Positions 26,518 through 35,716 of a DNA stretch of 64,000 nt are shown piece by piece (positions within the stretch are counted from its first letter, which is position 1; each line of letters opens with the position of its first letter). The stretch comes from Fen-455 sp049523315. Lineage in GTDB: Bacteria > Actinomycetota > Acidimicrobiia > Acidimicrobiales > Bog-793. The stretch spans positions 1 to 64,000 of the forward strand of contig JBEKMZ010000003.1 of NCBI GenBank assembly GCA_049523315.1, read 5' to 3'. Both the position numbers and the translations under genes were made by a program. The notes below the pieces were generated by a model. That model was not told the origin of the DNA, made no database searches, and saw nothing but the letters and a program-made list of their open reading frames with translations.

Positions 26518-27836
26518 AGCGCCACCCCGGCTACGAGCTTGGAGGCCGGGACCGCCTCAAGGTCTGGGCCGCGCGCCCCGACGAAGCGGACCGAGCCGAG
26601 CCAACCTTGCGGGAGCGAGCGCGGTACGCGTACGACGCCGTCGATCTCCGGCGCCTCCCGGTACGACCGGGCTTGCCCGGGACGATCGACGAGCACCTCG
26701 CATGTCGTCCCGACGAGCTGCCGGCGTCGGCGGGCGGTTATCGAATCTTGCAGCTCTGAGCACTCCCGGAGCCGCTCGACGGCAAGGGTCGACGGGACCT
26801 GCTCGCCGAGGCCGGCGGCCAGGGTGCCCTCCTCGGGCGAGAACTTGAAAAAGCCCACCCAGTCGAGCTCGGCCTCCTCGAGGAACCTCAGCAGCTCGTC
26901 GTGGTCCTCCTCGCTTTCGCCGGGATAGCCGAGGATGAATGAGGACCGGAGCGCGGCCGCGGGCTCGAGACGCCGGATCGCTCCGATCCGTTCCAGGAAC
27001 CGGGCGCCGTCGCCCCAGCGACGCATCCTTCTCAGCAAGGGACCCGAGGCGTGCTGCAAAGAGAGGTCGAAGTAGGCGATGCCCGTGGCGACGATGGTCT
27101 CGACGAGGCGGTCGCTGAGCGAGGAAGGGTAGAGATAAAGCAAGCGGAGACGCTCGACATGCGTCGTGGCGGCCTCGATGAGCTCGACGATGCCAGGGCT
27201 CTCGCCCCGGCGGTCGTCGGTACTTCTGTCGTGGCCGTAGGAGGCCAGGTCCTGGGCGATGAGAACGATCTCGCGTGCGCGCAGCCCGTCGATCTCTCGA
27301 AGGATCGAGACAAGTGGCCTGGAGCGCTGCCTGCCCCGAAACGACGGGATCGCGCAGAAGCCGCACCTCCGGTCACAGCCCTCAGCCACCTTGACATAAG
27401 CCCATGGTGAGCCCGAGACGGACCTCGGCAACTCCAGGAGGTCGAAGCTCTGCGCCGAGGTGTCAAACCTCTCCATGGCATCGCCGGCCCGAACTACGCG
27501 TCTCGAGGTCTTCATCTCGACCGGGACGCCGAAGCCGGCGACGAGATCGATCTCGCCGAGGGCCGCCGCGAGGTCCTCACCGGAGCGCTCGGCGAGGCAT
27601 CCAGTGACCACGAGGCGGGATCCGGCCTTGCGCAGGCTGTCGAGCTCGAGGATGGTCTCGATCGACTCCTCGCGGGCCGCGTCGATGAATGCGCACGTGT
27701 TCACGACGACGAGATCGGCATCACCCGGGCCGGTTGCGGGCTCGTACCCCCCCGCGGTCAAGCGACCGACGAGCTTGTCCGAGTCGACCTCGTTCTTCGG
27801 GCAACCGAGCGTGGTGATCCAGTAGCGCTCGTCCAC
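26514..27836 (-). CDS. rimO: Ribosomal protein S12 methylthiotransferase RimO
   Basis: The 440-residue radical SAM enzyme adds a methylthio group to the conserved Asp of S12. It has the UPF0004 N-terminal domain with three cluster cysteines (LGCPKNEVDSD, NTCAF, TGCLAER) and the radical SAM motif CDRRCGFC in a sequence EGCDRRCGFCAIPSFRGRQR. A C-terminal TRAM-like domain ends the protein. LGCPKNEVDSD favours RimO over the tRNA enzyme MiaB. The RimO-PgsA-CinA-RecA order is a common actinobacterial block. Starts at ATG 27836. Confidence 0.9.
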   Translation of the reverse strand: MDERYWITTLGCPKNEVDSDKLVGRLTAGGYEPATGPGDADLVVVNTCAFIDAAREESIETILELDSLRKAGSRLVVTGCLAERSGEDLAAALGEIDLVAGFGVPVEMKTSRRVVRAGDAMERFDTSAQSFDLLELPRSVSGSPWAYVKVAEGCDRRCGFCAIPSFRGRQRSRPLVSILREIDGLRAREIVLIAQDLASYGHDRSTDDRRGESPGIVELIEAATTHVERLRLLYLYPSSLSDRLVETIVATGIAYFDLSLQHASGPLLRRMRRWGDGARFLERIGAIRRLEPAAALRSSFILGYPGESEEDHDELLRFLEEAELDWVGFFKFSPEEGTLAAGLGEQVPSTLAVERLRECSELQDSITARRRRQLVGTTCEVLVDRPGQARSYREAPEIDGVVRVPRSLPQGWLGSVRFVGARGPDLEAVPASKLVAGVAL

Positions 27837-27880
27837 CGTCGAAGCGTACCCAATGCGAGAGGACGAACCGCCGGCACGAC

Positions 27881-28690
27881 TCAGAGCCGGTCGAGAAGCT
27901 CCCGGCGCTTGTGCTCGTACTCGGCATCGGTGATGACACCATGGGCGTGCAGATCGGCGAGCTCGGTCATCTGCTGCGCGATCGTCGGGCCGACAGGCGC
28001 AGGGGCCGTGGGGTGAGCCGGCGCGGATGGGTAACCCGGTGTCGATTCAGCGGCCTGGTAGGGAGGCGGCGCGGCTTGGTATGGCGCCGGCGCGGCCTGT
28101 GTCGTCGACGGGGCTACGGTGCGCGGCGTCGGGTCCGTCGTCGGCTCGGAGAGGTGTTCCTTCCTTGGTTCCGGTATGCCTGCCACCGGCGCTTGGTTGA
28201 CCACGTACCCAGAGGCTGCCTGGGCCACGACGCGGTTGATGAGTGACTGCACCTCGGCGGGTCTGCTGATGTCGGGAAACGGGTCCTGCCCGTGACGCCC
28301 GGCGGATTCAACAGTCAGACTGCCTGCCCTCACGAGCCGCTCCACGACGGTCTGGTGGTAGGTCACGTCCTGTACCCGGCCGATCGGTATCTCGCGTCCC
28401 GTCCGGCGCAAAACTCCGGTCCGGTACACGATCCTCTGGGAGGTGACGACGAAAGAGGTCGTGCGCCAGGCCACATAGCGCAGGCCCAAGTACACGAGCG
28501 CCGCCAAGCCGCACCCGAGCAGGACCCAGGCCATGTATGTCGGTGCGCTCGACCACATCACGGCGACCGCGACGCATCCGCCGATGATGAGCAAGGTCAG
28601 CACACTCGGCCAGAACAGGAGCGACCAGTTCGGGAGCGAGTCGAGGTAGACCTCCTCGCCTGGAGCGAGCAACTTCGTCGGGAAGCTCAT
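27881..28690 (-). CDS. Membrane protein with bacterial PH domain and C-terminal SHOCT motif
   Basis: The protein has 269 residues. Residues 15-75 contain two membrane helices (WSLLFWPSVLTLLIIGGCVA; YMAWVLLGCGLAALVYLGL). A YdbT/DUF304-type bacterial PH domain follows (FVVTSQRIVYRTGVLRRTGR, then IPIGRVQDVTYHQ). A Pro/Ala-rich linker of about 75 residues leads to a SHOCT motif at the end (TELADLHAHGVITDAEYEHK, then RRELLDRL). PH domains of this type sit at the membrane and their ligands are not known. SHOCT is a short oligomerisation motif. The start is ATG 28690. Confidence 0.75.
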   Translation of the reverse strand: MSFPTKLLAPGEEVYLDSLPNWSLLFWPSVLTLLIIGGCVAVAVMWSSAPTYMAWVLLGCGLAALVYLGLRYVAWRTTSFVVTSQRIVYRTGVLRRTGREIPIGRVQDVTYHQTVVERLVRAGSLTVESAGRHGQDPFPDISRPAEVQSLINRVVAQAASGYVVNQAPVAGIPEPRKEHLSEPTTDPTPRTVAPSTTQAAPAPYQAAPPPYQAAESTPGYPSAPAHPTAPAPVGPTIAQQMTELADLHAHGVITDAEYEHKRRELLDRL

Positions 28691-28718
28691 GGGGCCTTGC
28701 CTCGCACCTCCTCCCGGT

Positions 28719-29921
28719 TCATCCGAGCTTGCTCGCGATGGGGCCCGCGATCCTGAGCACCGAGCCGTCCGAGCCAGCCGAGGAGTACGCGGCTGCGGGC
28801 CGTGCGGCTGCCTCTGTGAGCAACTCGAGCAGAAGTGTCGTGAGCGGCAGGCGCGGGTCGATCCACAGGTAATGAGACAGCGAGCCCGGGATCGTATTGA
28901 TCTCGTTGATGAAAATGTCCTCTCCGTCGGACAGGAAATCCAGCCGCGCCACGCCGCGCAGGCCCACGAGCAAAGCGACATCGCGCGCCAGCTTGCGGAT
29001 CTGCCCCTCGAGGCCGGAGTCGATCTTGGCGGGCAGCTCACGAGGAGCGGAGGTCATCCCTTCGGCACCTACGTACTTGTCCTGGTAGCCAAGGATCTCC
29101 GCCCCGGCCCGGGTCCTAAGCGGCCGCTCGATCGCGGACAGCTGGAGCTCGGGCCAGCTTCGAGCGGCCAGTTGAAGATCGAACATCGACTCGTGATACG
29201 GCTCGAGGACGGCGCCCCGGCGTAGGTGGGCGTTCGCCTTGAGCCGGGCGCGGGCGGTGGCGAAGTCCGCGACAACGTCAATCCCGATGGAGGAGCCGCC
29301 GAAGCGCGGCTTCAAGATGTACGGAGGCGGAAAGGCCGGTTCTTCGCTGTCGTCGCTCAAGGGGACCCTCGCCAAGACCGGCAGACCCGCGTAGACCACG
29401 AGGGCGCCGAAGGCGAGCTTGTCCATACCAAGGGCAGCCCCGATCGCGGTAGGTCCGCTGTAGCGGATGCCAGTCAGGTCCAGTGCGCCCTGCAAGCTGC
29501 CGTCCTCGCCGGGGCCACCGTGACAGCAGATCAGCACGGCGTCTAGCTCGAGGCGGTCCTCCTTCGCACGCAACCCGCTTCCGGGCCTGACGAAGCCGCC
29601 GCCCGGTCCGCTTATCAGCCGCAGGCGCACCGCGTCCGGAGGGACGCCCTCGAGGAACCCCGCCGCTTCGATCGTCGGGTGAACCTCGAACCAGTCACCA
29701 GACTTGGACCAGTACAAGGAGCGCACACGGGCGATTCCCGGCGCCCCACCTAGAGCGTGCACGGCCTGAAGACCGGTGAGGATCGAGACGTCGTGCTCGG
29801 GGGACGGTCCGCCGTATATCACCCCGACACGAGCGGGGAGGCCCCCCTCGCGCGGGCCGGGCGGCAAATTCGCACCGAGCGCTCCTCGGTCGTCGATACG
29901 CCGTTTCGCGCTCTTGCTCAT
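28719..29921 (-). CDS. ddl: D-alanine-D-alanine ligase
   Basis: The 400-residue ATP-grasp enzyme makes the D-Ala-D-Ala dipeptide of peptidoglycan. Visible motifs are VGVIYGGPSPEHDVSILTG near the start, CCHGGPGEDGSLQGALDLTG, the ATP-grasp loop YILKPRFGGSSIGIDVV, RLDFLSDGEDIFINEINTIP for metal binding, and GSLSHYLW at the end. The N-terminal approximately 30 residues are an unconserved basic extension. It lies directly downstream of the MurF-like ligase, which uses its product. Start ATG 29921. Confidence 0.92.
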   Translation of the reverse strand: MSKSAKRRIDDRGALGANLPPGPREGGLPARVGVIYGGPSPEHDVSILTGLQAVHALGGAPGIARVRSLYWSKSGDWFEVHPTIEAAGFLEGVPPDAVRLRLISGPGGGFVRPGSGLRAKEDRLELDAVLICCHGGPGEDGSLQGALDLTGIRYSGPTAIGAALGMDKLAFGALVVYAGLPVLARVPLSDDSEEPAFPPPYILKPRFGGSSIGIDVVADFATARARLKANAHLRRGAVLEPYHESMFDLQLAARSWPELQLSAIERPLRTRAGAEILGYQDKYVGAEGMTSAPRELPAKIDSGLEGQIRKLARDVALLVGLRGVARLDFLSDGEDIFINEINTIPGSLSHYLWIDPRLPLTTLLLELLTEAAARPAAAYSSAGSDGSVLRIAGPIASKLG

Positions 29922-30016
29922 CGAGTGGTCACTCTACGGCCTTAGTGCGCCAGCGGCCATGACCCGCCTGCTCGGATCTCGAGCGACACGGTCGTGTCAT
30001 GCGCTGAGCCACAGGA

Positions 30017-31567
30017 TCAGGGGAAGTGGTCGGGGAGGTCGTTCTCGAACAGCACGGCATCATCGGCTCCGAGCTCTGCTCGCGCCCAGTCCACTGCTTG
30101 TTTACGCCTGGCGACCAGCTTCATCGGCGGTGGGTCCGCCACGCGCCGGCACCCTTGCAGGAGCGCTGCCCGGTTCGTCCGCCCGACGATGACGACATCG
30201 GTCGCGATCCGCGCGGCTGTTTCGGCGAAGGCGGCATTCTCCTCGTGCTGGGCCCTGCCGAGCTCCACGATCCCGGGCGTTACGAGCATCCGCCGCCCCG
30301 AGCGAGCCGCGGACCCGAGCACCTCGAGTGCGTGACGGGCCCCGGCCGGGTTGGCGTTGAAGGTGTCGTCGAGGACGAGGTAGCCGCCCTCGGCGTAGTA
30401 GCGCTGCAAGCGATTGGGCACTCCAGGCAAGGAGCCGAGGCGGGCCAGCACCGCCTCGGGCGAGATGCCGAGCTCGAGTGCCACGGCGGCGGCGCACGCC
30501 GCGTTCGTCCTTATGGGTGTGTGCGACTCAGCCACGAACTCGACGACCCCGTACGCTCTGCCTGAGACGCGCAGCTCGAGCCCTTCAGCGTGTTCCAGCA
30601 CGGCAACATCCGCCGTGGCATCGGTTCCAGATACCCGGAGCACCTTGTGGGTCGCGTCGAGACGCTTCGCCAGGGACTCCAGGCGGGCGTCGTCGACGTT
30701 CAAGACCGCGACACGGGCGCCCGCTGTGATCTCCGCCTTCGCCTCGAGGGTCCGCTCGAGCGTGCCGAATCTCTCAAGGTGGGAGGGCCCGATCGAGGTG
30801 ATAACCGCAACCTCTGGCCGCAACCAGGCGCAAAGTGCTGCTATCTCGCCGCGGCCGTAGGCACCCATCTCGGCGACGAGCACATCGGTGTCGACTGTCA
30901 GGTGCTCGTTCACGGTGCGCGTCAGACCGGCGCGGTTGTTGAAGCTACGCGGGCTCGCCATGACGCTGCGGTCGCCGCTGAGCAGGTAGGCGAGGTAGTT
31001 CTTCGTCGTCGTCTTCCCGTATGACCCGGTGATCCCGACTACGAGAGGCCGGGCTCGGGCGAGCAGGTCTTCTGCCCGGCGCACGTATCGTTGTGCAAGC
31101 AGATCCTCCAGCGGGTGCAGGACGAAGAGAGCCATATCGACGAGCACGGGTGCTGCGAGGGCGACGAAGCCGGCCGCGACCACGGCGCCGGATAGGCCCG
31201 AGAAGGCGCCCGTCAATGCGAGCACCAAAGCTTCCAGGACCGCGCCGAGACCGGCGACAAGTGCCAGTCGGCGCGTCCATCTGAGGCGCGAAGTGCGGCC
31301 CCGCAGGCCGAAGCCGACTGGTCCGCTCGCGATGACGAGAGCAGTGGCGATCGCAACAGCGGGGATGACGGTGGCGACCGCAGCTGCCGCCAGCGCGGCG
31401 AGGGCGAGGAGGGCGTTGAGCACCGTGGAGGACCACCAGCGCCAAGCGAAGCGGCTGGCTGCCCCAGCCAGGTAGTGCTCGCGCTGGGCGACACGCAGCC
31501 ACCTCAGGTCGGCGCAGGCAATCGAGATGACGGACACGCCGAGCGCAATGGCGTCGAGCGCGCTCAC
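30017..31567 (-). CDS. MurF-like Mur ligase with N-terminal membrane domain
   Basis: The protein has 516 residues. The first 155 residues form four to five hydrophobic helices instead of the usual MurF N-terminal UDP-binding domain. A Mur ligase core follows with the P-loop GITGSYGKTTTKNYLAYLL, then NVDDARLE and the C-terminal DDTFNANPAG stretch. The family adds D-Ala-D-Ala to UDP-MurNAc-tripeptide. Because ddl is the next gene, a MurF role fits, but the missing N-domain and the membrane anchor suggest a variant substrate, perhaps lipid-linked. It is preceded by an alpha/beta hydrolase gene 34 bp upstream. Confidence 0.8.
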   Translation of the reverse strand: MSALDAIALGVSVISIACADLRWLRVAQREHYLAGAASRFAWRWWSSTVLNALLALAALAAAAVATVIPAVAIATALVIASGPVGFGLRGRTSRLRWTRRLALVAGLGAVLEALVLALTGAFSGLSGAVVAAGFVALAAPVLVDMALFVLHPLEDLLAQRYVRRAEDLLARARPLVVGITGSYGKTTTKNYLAYLLSGDRSVMASPRSFNNRAGLTRTVNEHLTVDTDVLVAEMGAYGRGEIAALCAWLRPEVAVITSIGPSHLERFGTLERTLEAKAEITAGARVAVLNVDDARLESLAKRLDATHKVLRVSGTDATADVAVLEHAEGLELRVSGRAYGVVEFVAESHTPIRTNAACAAAVALELGISPEAVLARLGSLPGVPNRLQRYYAEGGYLVLDDTFNANPAGARHALEVLGSAARSGRRMLVTPGIVELGRAQHEENAAFAETAARIATDVVIVGRTNRAALLQGCRRVADPPPMKLVARRKQAVDWARAELGADDAVLFENDLPDHFP

Positions 31568-31601
31568 AGCTCGGGAGCACCCTCGATCGAAGCGGCGAGG
31601 A

Positions 31602-32339
31602 TCAAGGGCGCAGCCGTCCGATCGCGGCCCGCAGCTCGTCTGGGGCCGTGAACGGAGTGAGGTGGCCGGCCCCGCGACACACCACGAGGTGCGCGTCCGG
31701 GAGCTCGGTGACGAGTCGCTCGGCCACAGCGAGCGGAGCGGCGGTGTCGTCGTCGCCCCAGACCAGCTCTACGGGACAGCGCACCGCCGCCAGGACGGCT
31801 GTGTAGTCCTCCGATAGCGCACGCACGAGGATGTCGCGCATTACACCCGAGGCCGCCCGGTAGTCGTCGGACCCGTAACGCTGGCGCAGCGTCTCGATCC
31901 TGTCCTTGCTGACGAGGCCGCGTGCCGCGAGCGCGCGCGCCATCCTGAAGCGGAGCGGGGCCTTGGGCGGTGCCCCGGGGGCGCAGTGCAGCGGTGCCCC
32001 GCTCAACACCAGGCCCGCAACCTGCTCTGGCTGGCCGGCGGCCAGCTGCACTGCGACGCGGCCCCCGAAAGAGTGGCCGATCACGACCACCCGCTGCCCC
32101 ATCTCGTCCAGCACCGGGGCTACGGCCTCGGCATAGTCCAGTGAGCCCCAAGCCGCGCCCGGCGGCGGCGCACTTCCGAAACCGGGCAGGTCGAGCGCCA
32201 CCGCGTCGATCCCTCCAGCGGCGAAGACGCCTTCGAAGTCCTTGTGGTCGCGCCGCCACCCGTGCAGGGCGAGAACCCATGGTGTGCCCGTGCCGAAGCG
32301 CTGCCCGAAAAGGCGCGAGCCTGCGAAGGAGGTGAGCAT
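31602..32339 (-). CDS. Alpha/beta-fold hydrolase
   Basis: The 245-residue protein has the nucleophile elbow VVIGHSFGGRVAVQ (Ser in GHSFG), an oxyanion HGWRRDHKD motif near the start, an acid WGDDDTAAP and a catalytic His in GAGHLTPF. It should be a cytoplasmic esterase, lipase or haloperoxidase-like hydrolase. The substrate is unknown. It heads the operon with the MurF-like ligase and ddl. I took ATG 32339. A second ATG at 32405 would coincide with the divergent helicase reading and is less likely. Confidence 0.8.
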   Translation of the reverse strand: MLTSFAGSRLFGQRFGTGTPWVLALHGWRRDHKDFEGVFAAGGIDAVALDLPGFGSAPPPGAAWGSLDYAEAVAPVLDEMGQRVVVIGHSFGGRVAVQLAAGQPEQVAGLVLSGAPLHCAPGAPPKAPLRFRMARALAARGLVSKDRIETLRQRYGSDDYRAASGVMRDILVRALSEDYTAVLAAVRCPVELVWGDDDTAAPLAVAERLVTELPDAHLVVCRGAGHLTPFTAPDELRAAIGRLRP

Positions 32340-32463
32340 CTCAAGAAAGCTAATGGTTTGCGGGTCAACTCCGTCGTCGGCGAGGCTGTGGCCCGAAGCC
32401 GCCATGGAGGCTGGCCCGACGCGTCAGCCCGGCGATGAGGCACCGGACCGCTACGGTCTGCTT

Positions 32464-34380
32464 ATGGAGTCCGGGACGACTCGCTCGAATGCCATCGCCG
32501 GGCGACTGCTGGCCGGGTGCGACCCAGAGCAACGCGAGGCGATCACCACCGATGCGCGGCCGTTGTGCGTCTTGGCGGCTGCAGGCTCGGGCAAGACCCG
32601 TGTCCTCACCCGCCGCATCGCATGGCGTGTGAACGGGGGCACTGCCTCTGCCCGGTACGTTCTCGCGCTCACCTTCACCCGCAAGGCCGCCTCTGAGCTG
32701 CGGGGTCGACTCTCAGGCCTCGGCCTTGTAGAGCCCGCCACCGCCGGGACATTCCACGCGGTCGCACTTGGAGAGCTCCGGCGCCTCGCCTCTGAAAGAG
32801 GACGACCAGCTCCGGTGGTCCTCGCCTCCAAGGCCCGGCTTCTCGCCGCGGCGGCCGGCCATGAAATCCGACACGACCGGGCCGTGCTCTCTGAGGTCGC
32901 CTCAGAGATCGAGTGGGCCCAGGCGCAATGTCTCGTCCCCCGTGAGTACCAGCGCGCGATCGACGCCTGTGGGCGGCCGAGCCCCACGGATCCCGCGATC
33001 GTCACAGAGCTCTGGAGGCGCTACGAGCGCGAGAAGCAGCGTCGTGGGGTACTGGACTTTGACGACCTCCTCCTGCGCTGTGCGAGCGAGCTCGAGAACG
33101 ACCCGGAGTTTGCCGCCTCCGCACGATGGCGCTTCCGCCATGTCTTCGTCGACGAGTACCAAGACGTGAATCCGGCCCAGGTCAGGCTGCTTGAGGCATG
33201 GCTCGGGGGGAATGACGATCTCTGCGTGGTCGGCGACCCTGACCAGGCAATATACGCCTGGAACGGGAGCGATCCCCGTGCCCTCCTCGACTTCCCCGCA
33301 CGCCATCGAGGCTCGCGCGTGGTGCGCCTGACAACGAACTACCGCTCGACAGACGCCGTCTTGGCTGTCGCATCATCGGTCTTGAGAGTCGGGGCGAATC
33401 CAGGCGGCGACCGCGTAGGGGGCGTGGGGCCGCGCGGGCTCGGCGACGGCCCCGAGATGTTGGCCGTCTCGGGCTGCGGACGCCCGAGCACGAGGACACA
33501 GCCGATCGTCGCATACGAGACCGACACCGACGAGGCGTTCGGCGTCGTGAGCGCACTTAGGCACGCCCGCAGCCCCGGCATGACTTGGTCCAGCATTGCC
33601 GTCCTCGCGCGCACGAACGCCCAGCTGCTCCTCTTCGAGCGCGAGCTTGAAGCAGCCGGCGTCCCCTTCCGCAGCGGAGGCGGGCGCGCCTTTCTGGCCC
33701 GCCCCACGGTTCGGCGAGCCTTGGACCGCCTCACGAGCGGTACCAACGGGTCCGGGTTCCGTGCCTGGCTCGAGGATCTGATCGCGTCGGCACCCGGCCC
33801 CGTCGACGACGGTACCGACGACGAGAGTGAGCTCCCCGAGGCCGCCGCCGGCGACATCGCCCTGAGCACTCCGCGCGGCGACGAAGATCTCGACGAGCTC
33901 GGGAATCTTGCCTTGGAGTACCTGCGCTATGACTCGAGCCCGACCGGAGACGGGTTCGTCTCGTGGCTGGAAGCGAGTCTGCGCTCCGATCCCCCCCGCC
34001 AGGCAGGCGATGCCGTCGACCTCATGACCTTTCACCGCGCGAAGGGGCTCGAGTGGCGGACGGTTTTCGTGACCGGGCTCGAGGAGGGCCTAGTCCCCAT
34101 AGCCCACGCGCGCGGTGCCGAGGCCATCTCCGAGGAGCGGAGGCTTCTTTACGTCGCCTGCACCCGAGCGATGGACGACCTGCGTTGCTCGTGGGCTCGT
34201 GAGCGCTCGTTCGGCGGGCGTCTGTCGGCTCGCAAGCCGTCACCGTACTTGGCTGCGATCGAAGCCACTCACCGAGAGCTTGCCCGCTTAGGCGAGCTCA
34301 CGCCTGAGCGCTCGCGGGCCTCTAAGGAGCATGTGCGGGCCATCCTCGCCGGGCGGGAACCGGTGAGGCGCGACCCGTGA
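32464..34380 (+). CDS. UvrD/PcrA-type superfamily 1 DNA helicase
   Basis: From ATG 32464 the protein is 638 residues. Motifs appear in order: Q-motif DPEQREAI (20-27), Walker A VLAAAGSGKTRVLT, Ia ALTFTRKAASELRGR, II VFVDEYQDVNPAQ, III VVGDPDQAIYAWNGSDP, IV LTTNYRSTDAVL, V VDLMTFHRAKGLEWRTVFV and VI LYVACTRAMDDLR. This is a 3'-5' repair helicase, close to mycobacterial UvrD2 but without its HRDC domain. An in-frame ATG at 32404 would add 20 residues. The longer open frame into the hydrolase gene is not coding. Confidence 0.9.
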   Translation: MESGTTRSNAIAGRLLAGCDPEQREAITTDARPLCVLAAAGSGKTRVLTRRIAWRVNGGTASARYVLALTFTRKAASELRGRLSGLGLVEPATAGTFHAVALGELRRLASERGRPAPVVLASKARLLAAAAGHEIRHDRAVLSEVASEIEWAQAQCLVPREYQRAIDACGRPSPTDPAIVTELWRRYEREKQRRGVLDFDDLLLRCASELENDPEFAASARWRFRHVFVDEYQDVNPAQVRLLEAWLGGNDDLCVVGDPDQAIYAWNGSDPRALLDFPARHRGSRVVRLTTNYRSTDAVLAVASSVLRVGANPGGDRVGGVGPRGLGDGPEMLAVSGCGRPSTRTQPIVAYETDTDEAFGVVSALRHARSPGMTWSSIAVLARTNAQLLLFERELEAAGVPFRSGGGRAFLARPTVRRALDRLTSGTNGSGFRAWLEDLIASAPGPVDDGTDDESELPEAAAGDIALSTPRGDEDLDELGNLALEYLRYDSSPTGDGFVSWLEASLRSDPPRQAGDAVDLMTFHRAKGLEWRTVFVTGLEEGLVPIAHARGAEAISEERRLLYVACTRAMDDLRCSWARERSFGGRLSARKPSPYLAAIEATHRELARLGELTPERSRASKEHVRAILAGREPVRRDP

Positions 34381-34598
34381 GCCCAAGGCGCACGGCCAGC
34401 TACACCTTGTCGCGCCGATCGTGCCCTAAGAAGGCTCGTCCGAGTAGCATTGCGGGCGGACTAGGATTTTTGGTCCAACAGGGTCATGCCGCCACGGTGG
34501 CCACAGATCTAGCAACAGAATGGCGCTAATGGGCTTTTCCGTGAATCAACAAGACGCCGGGCGATTGCGTCGCAGTTGGCCTGGGAGGAGGGTGGCTG

Positions 34599-35090
34599 AT
34601 GCCTAAAGACGGCGAGAGCGGCGCGTCTGACCTGGAGGCACGCAACCACTACCTGAGCATCATCGACGACGCCTGGGAGATTTACCGCGAGGCTGTCGAG
34701 GGCGCGTGGGGCGGCTACGAGGAAGCCCTGAAGCCGGTACGTGACGTCTACGAGCAAGCGCAGGGTGCTGCCGAGGAAGCTCATGGCAACGCCATTGACG
34801 CGGCTTGGGCCGACTACAAGCAAGCCGTCGCGAACGCGCCCACAACGATGCGGCGCGACATCGTGGCCCAGGCGCGTGCCACCTACAACGAGCTGGCCGC
34901 GCAGATCCGCAAGGCCTACAACGAGAGCATGGCGATCGCCCGCGACGAGTACCTGCGCTCCGTCGACGAGGCGCGGGCGGGGTACCGGGCGGCAGTGGAC
35001 GGCGAGCTCGACTCCCACCGCGACGCGGTCCGGGCCGCATGGACCAGCTACCTGCAGGCGGTCGACTCCAGCCTGGCTGTCGAAGACTGA
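34599..35090 (+). CDS. Two-block hendecad-repeat helical protein, unknown function
   Basis: I do not recognise a family. The 163 residues are built from 11-residue repeats. Aromatic or His residues fall at 18, 29, 40, 51, 62 and 73 (Y, Y, Y, Y, H, Y) and again at 96, 107, 118, 129, 140 and 151 (Y, Y, Y, Y, H, Y). The second block copies the first with an offset of 78 residues, for example AAWADYKQAV against AAWTSYLQAV. A right-handed coiled coil or helical rod is expected. There is no signal or membrane segment and no cysteine. A strong GGGAGGAGGG precedes ATG 34599. It stands alone, 200 bp after the helicase. Confidence 0.75.
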   Translation: MPKDGESGASDLEARNHYLSIIDDAWEIYREAVEGAWGGYEEALKPVRDVYEQAQGAAEEAHGNAIDAAWADYKQAVANAPTTMRRDIVAQARATYNELAAQIRKAYNESMAIARDEYLRSVDEARAGYRAAVDGELDSHRDAVRAAWTSYLQAVDSSLAVED

Positions 35091-35215
35091 GCTGAAAGGG
35101 CACTGGGCTTCTTCCGCTGCTAGATTTTCCCTGCGTAATCGACTCGCGAGATCGACTCACGAGCAGAACGGGCTTTCGTCCACAACGGCGGCCCCCTAGT
35201 CGACTGGACGCGCCG

Positions 35216-35671
35216 ATGCACATCTCAGCCAGAATCGAGTACGCGCTGCGGGCGTTGTGCACCTTGGCCGCCCGCGAGGGCGAGCCGCTCACAGCCGAGG
35301 AGCTTGCGGAGGCCCAGGGCCTTCCCGTCCGGTTCCTACGGGCCATCTTGAACGATCTCCGGCGGGTAGGGATCGTCACGAGCCAGCGTGGCAACGAAGG
35401 CGGGTACAAGCTGGCTCGCCCGGCGTCAGAGATCACAGTCGGAGACGTATTTCGCCGTCTAGAGGGGCCCCTCGCCGAAGTTCGCGGGATGCGGCCGGAG
35501 TCGGCCAGCTACGAGGACGCCGCGGTGCACCTGCAAAAGGTCTGGGTCGCGGTCCGGGCCTGCCTGAGAGGCGTGCTCGATGAGGTCACCCTCGAACAGG
35601 TCGTCTCCGGCAAGCTTCCAAGCCAGGTCGTGCGGCTCGTCCAGCGCCCGGGAGCGTGGGAGCCACACTGA
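35216..35671 (+). CDS. Rrf2-family transcriptional regulator
   Basis: The 151-residue protein begins MHISARIEYALRALCTLAAR and continues with a winged helix LTAEELAEAQGLPVRFLRAI and QRGNEGGYKLARP, typical of Rrf2. The three cysteines that hold Fe-S clusters in IscR or NsrR are not present in the usual loop: only isolated Cys residues occur at LCTL and RACL. It is therefore more like CymR, the cysteine-metabolism repressor. Rrf2 proteins often govern cysteine or Fe-S genes, and the encapsulin/desulfurase genes start about 3 kb away, but no direct link is shown. Start ATG 35216. Confidence 0.85.
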   Translation: MHISARIEYALRALCTLAAREGEPLTAEELAEAQGLPVRFLRAILNDLRRVGIVTSQRGNEGGYKLARPASEITVGDVFRRLEGPLAEVRGMRPESASYEDAAVHLQKVWVAVRACLRGVLDEVTLEQVVSGKLPSQVVRLVQRPGAWEPH

Positions 35672-35716
35672 TCGCGCCGGTGCCCCCCTCTGTTGGGGCC
35701 GCGTTGGAACTTCCGG

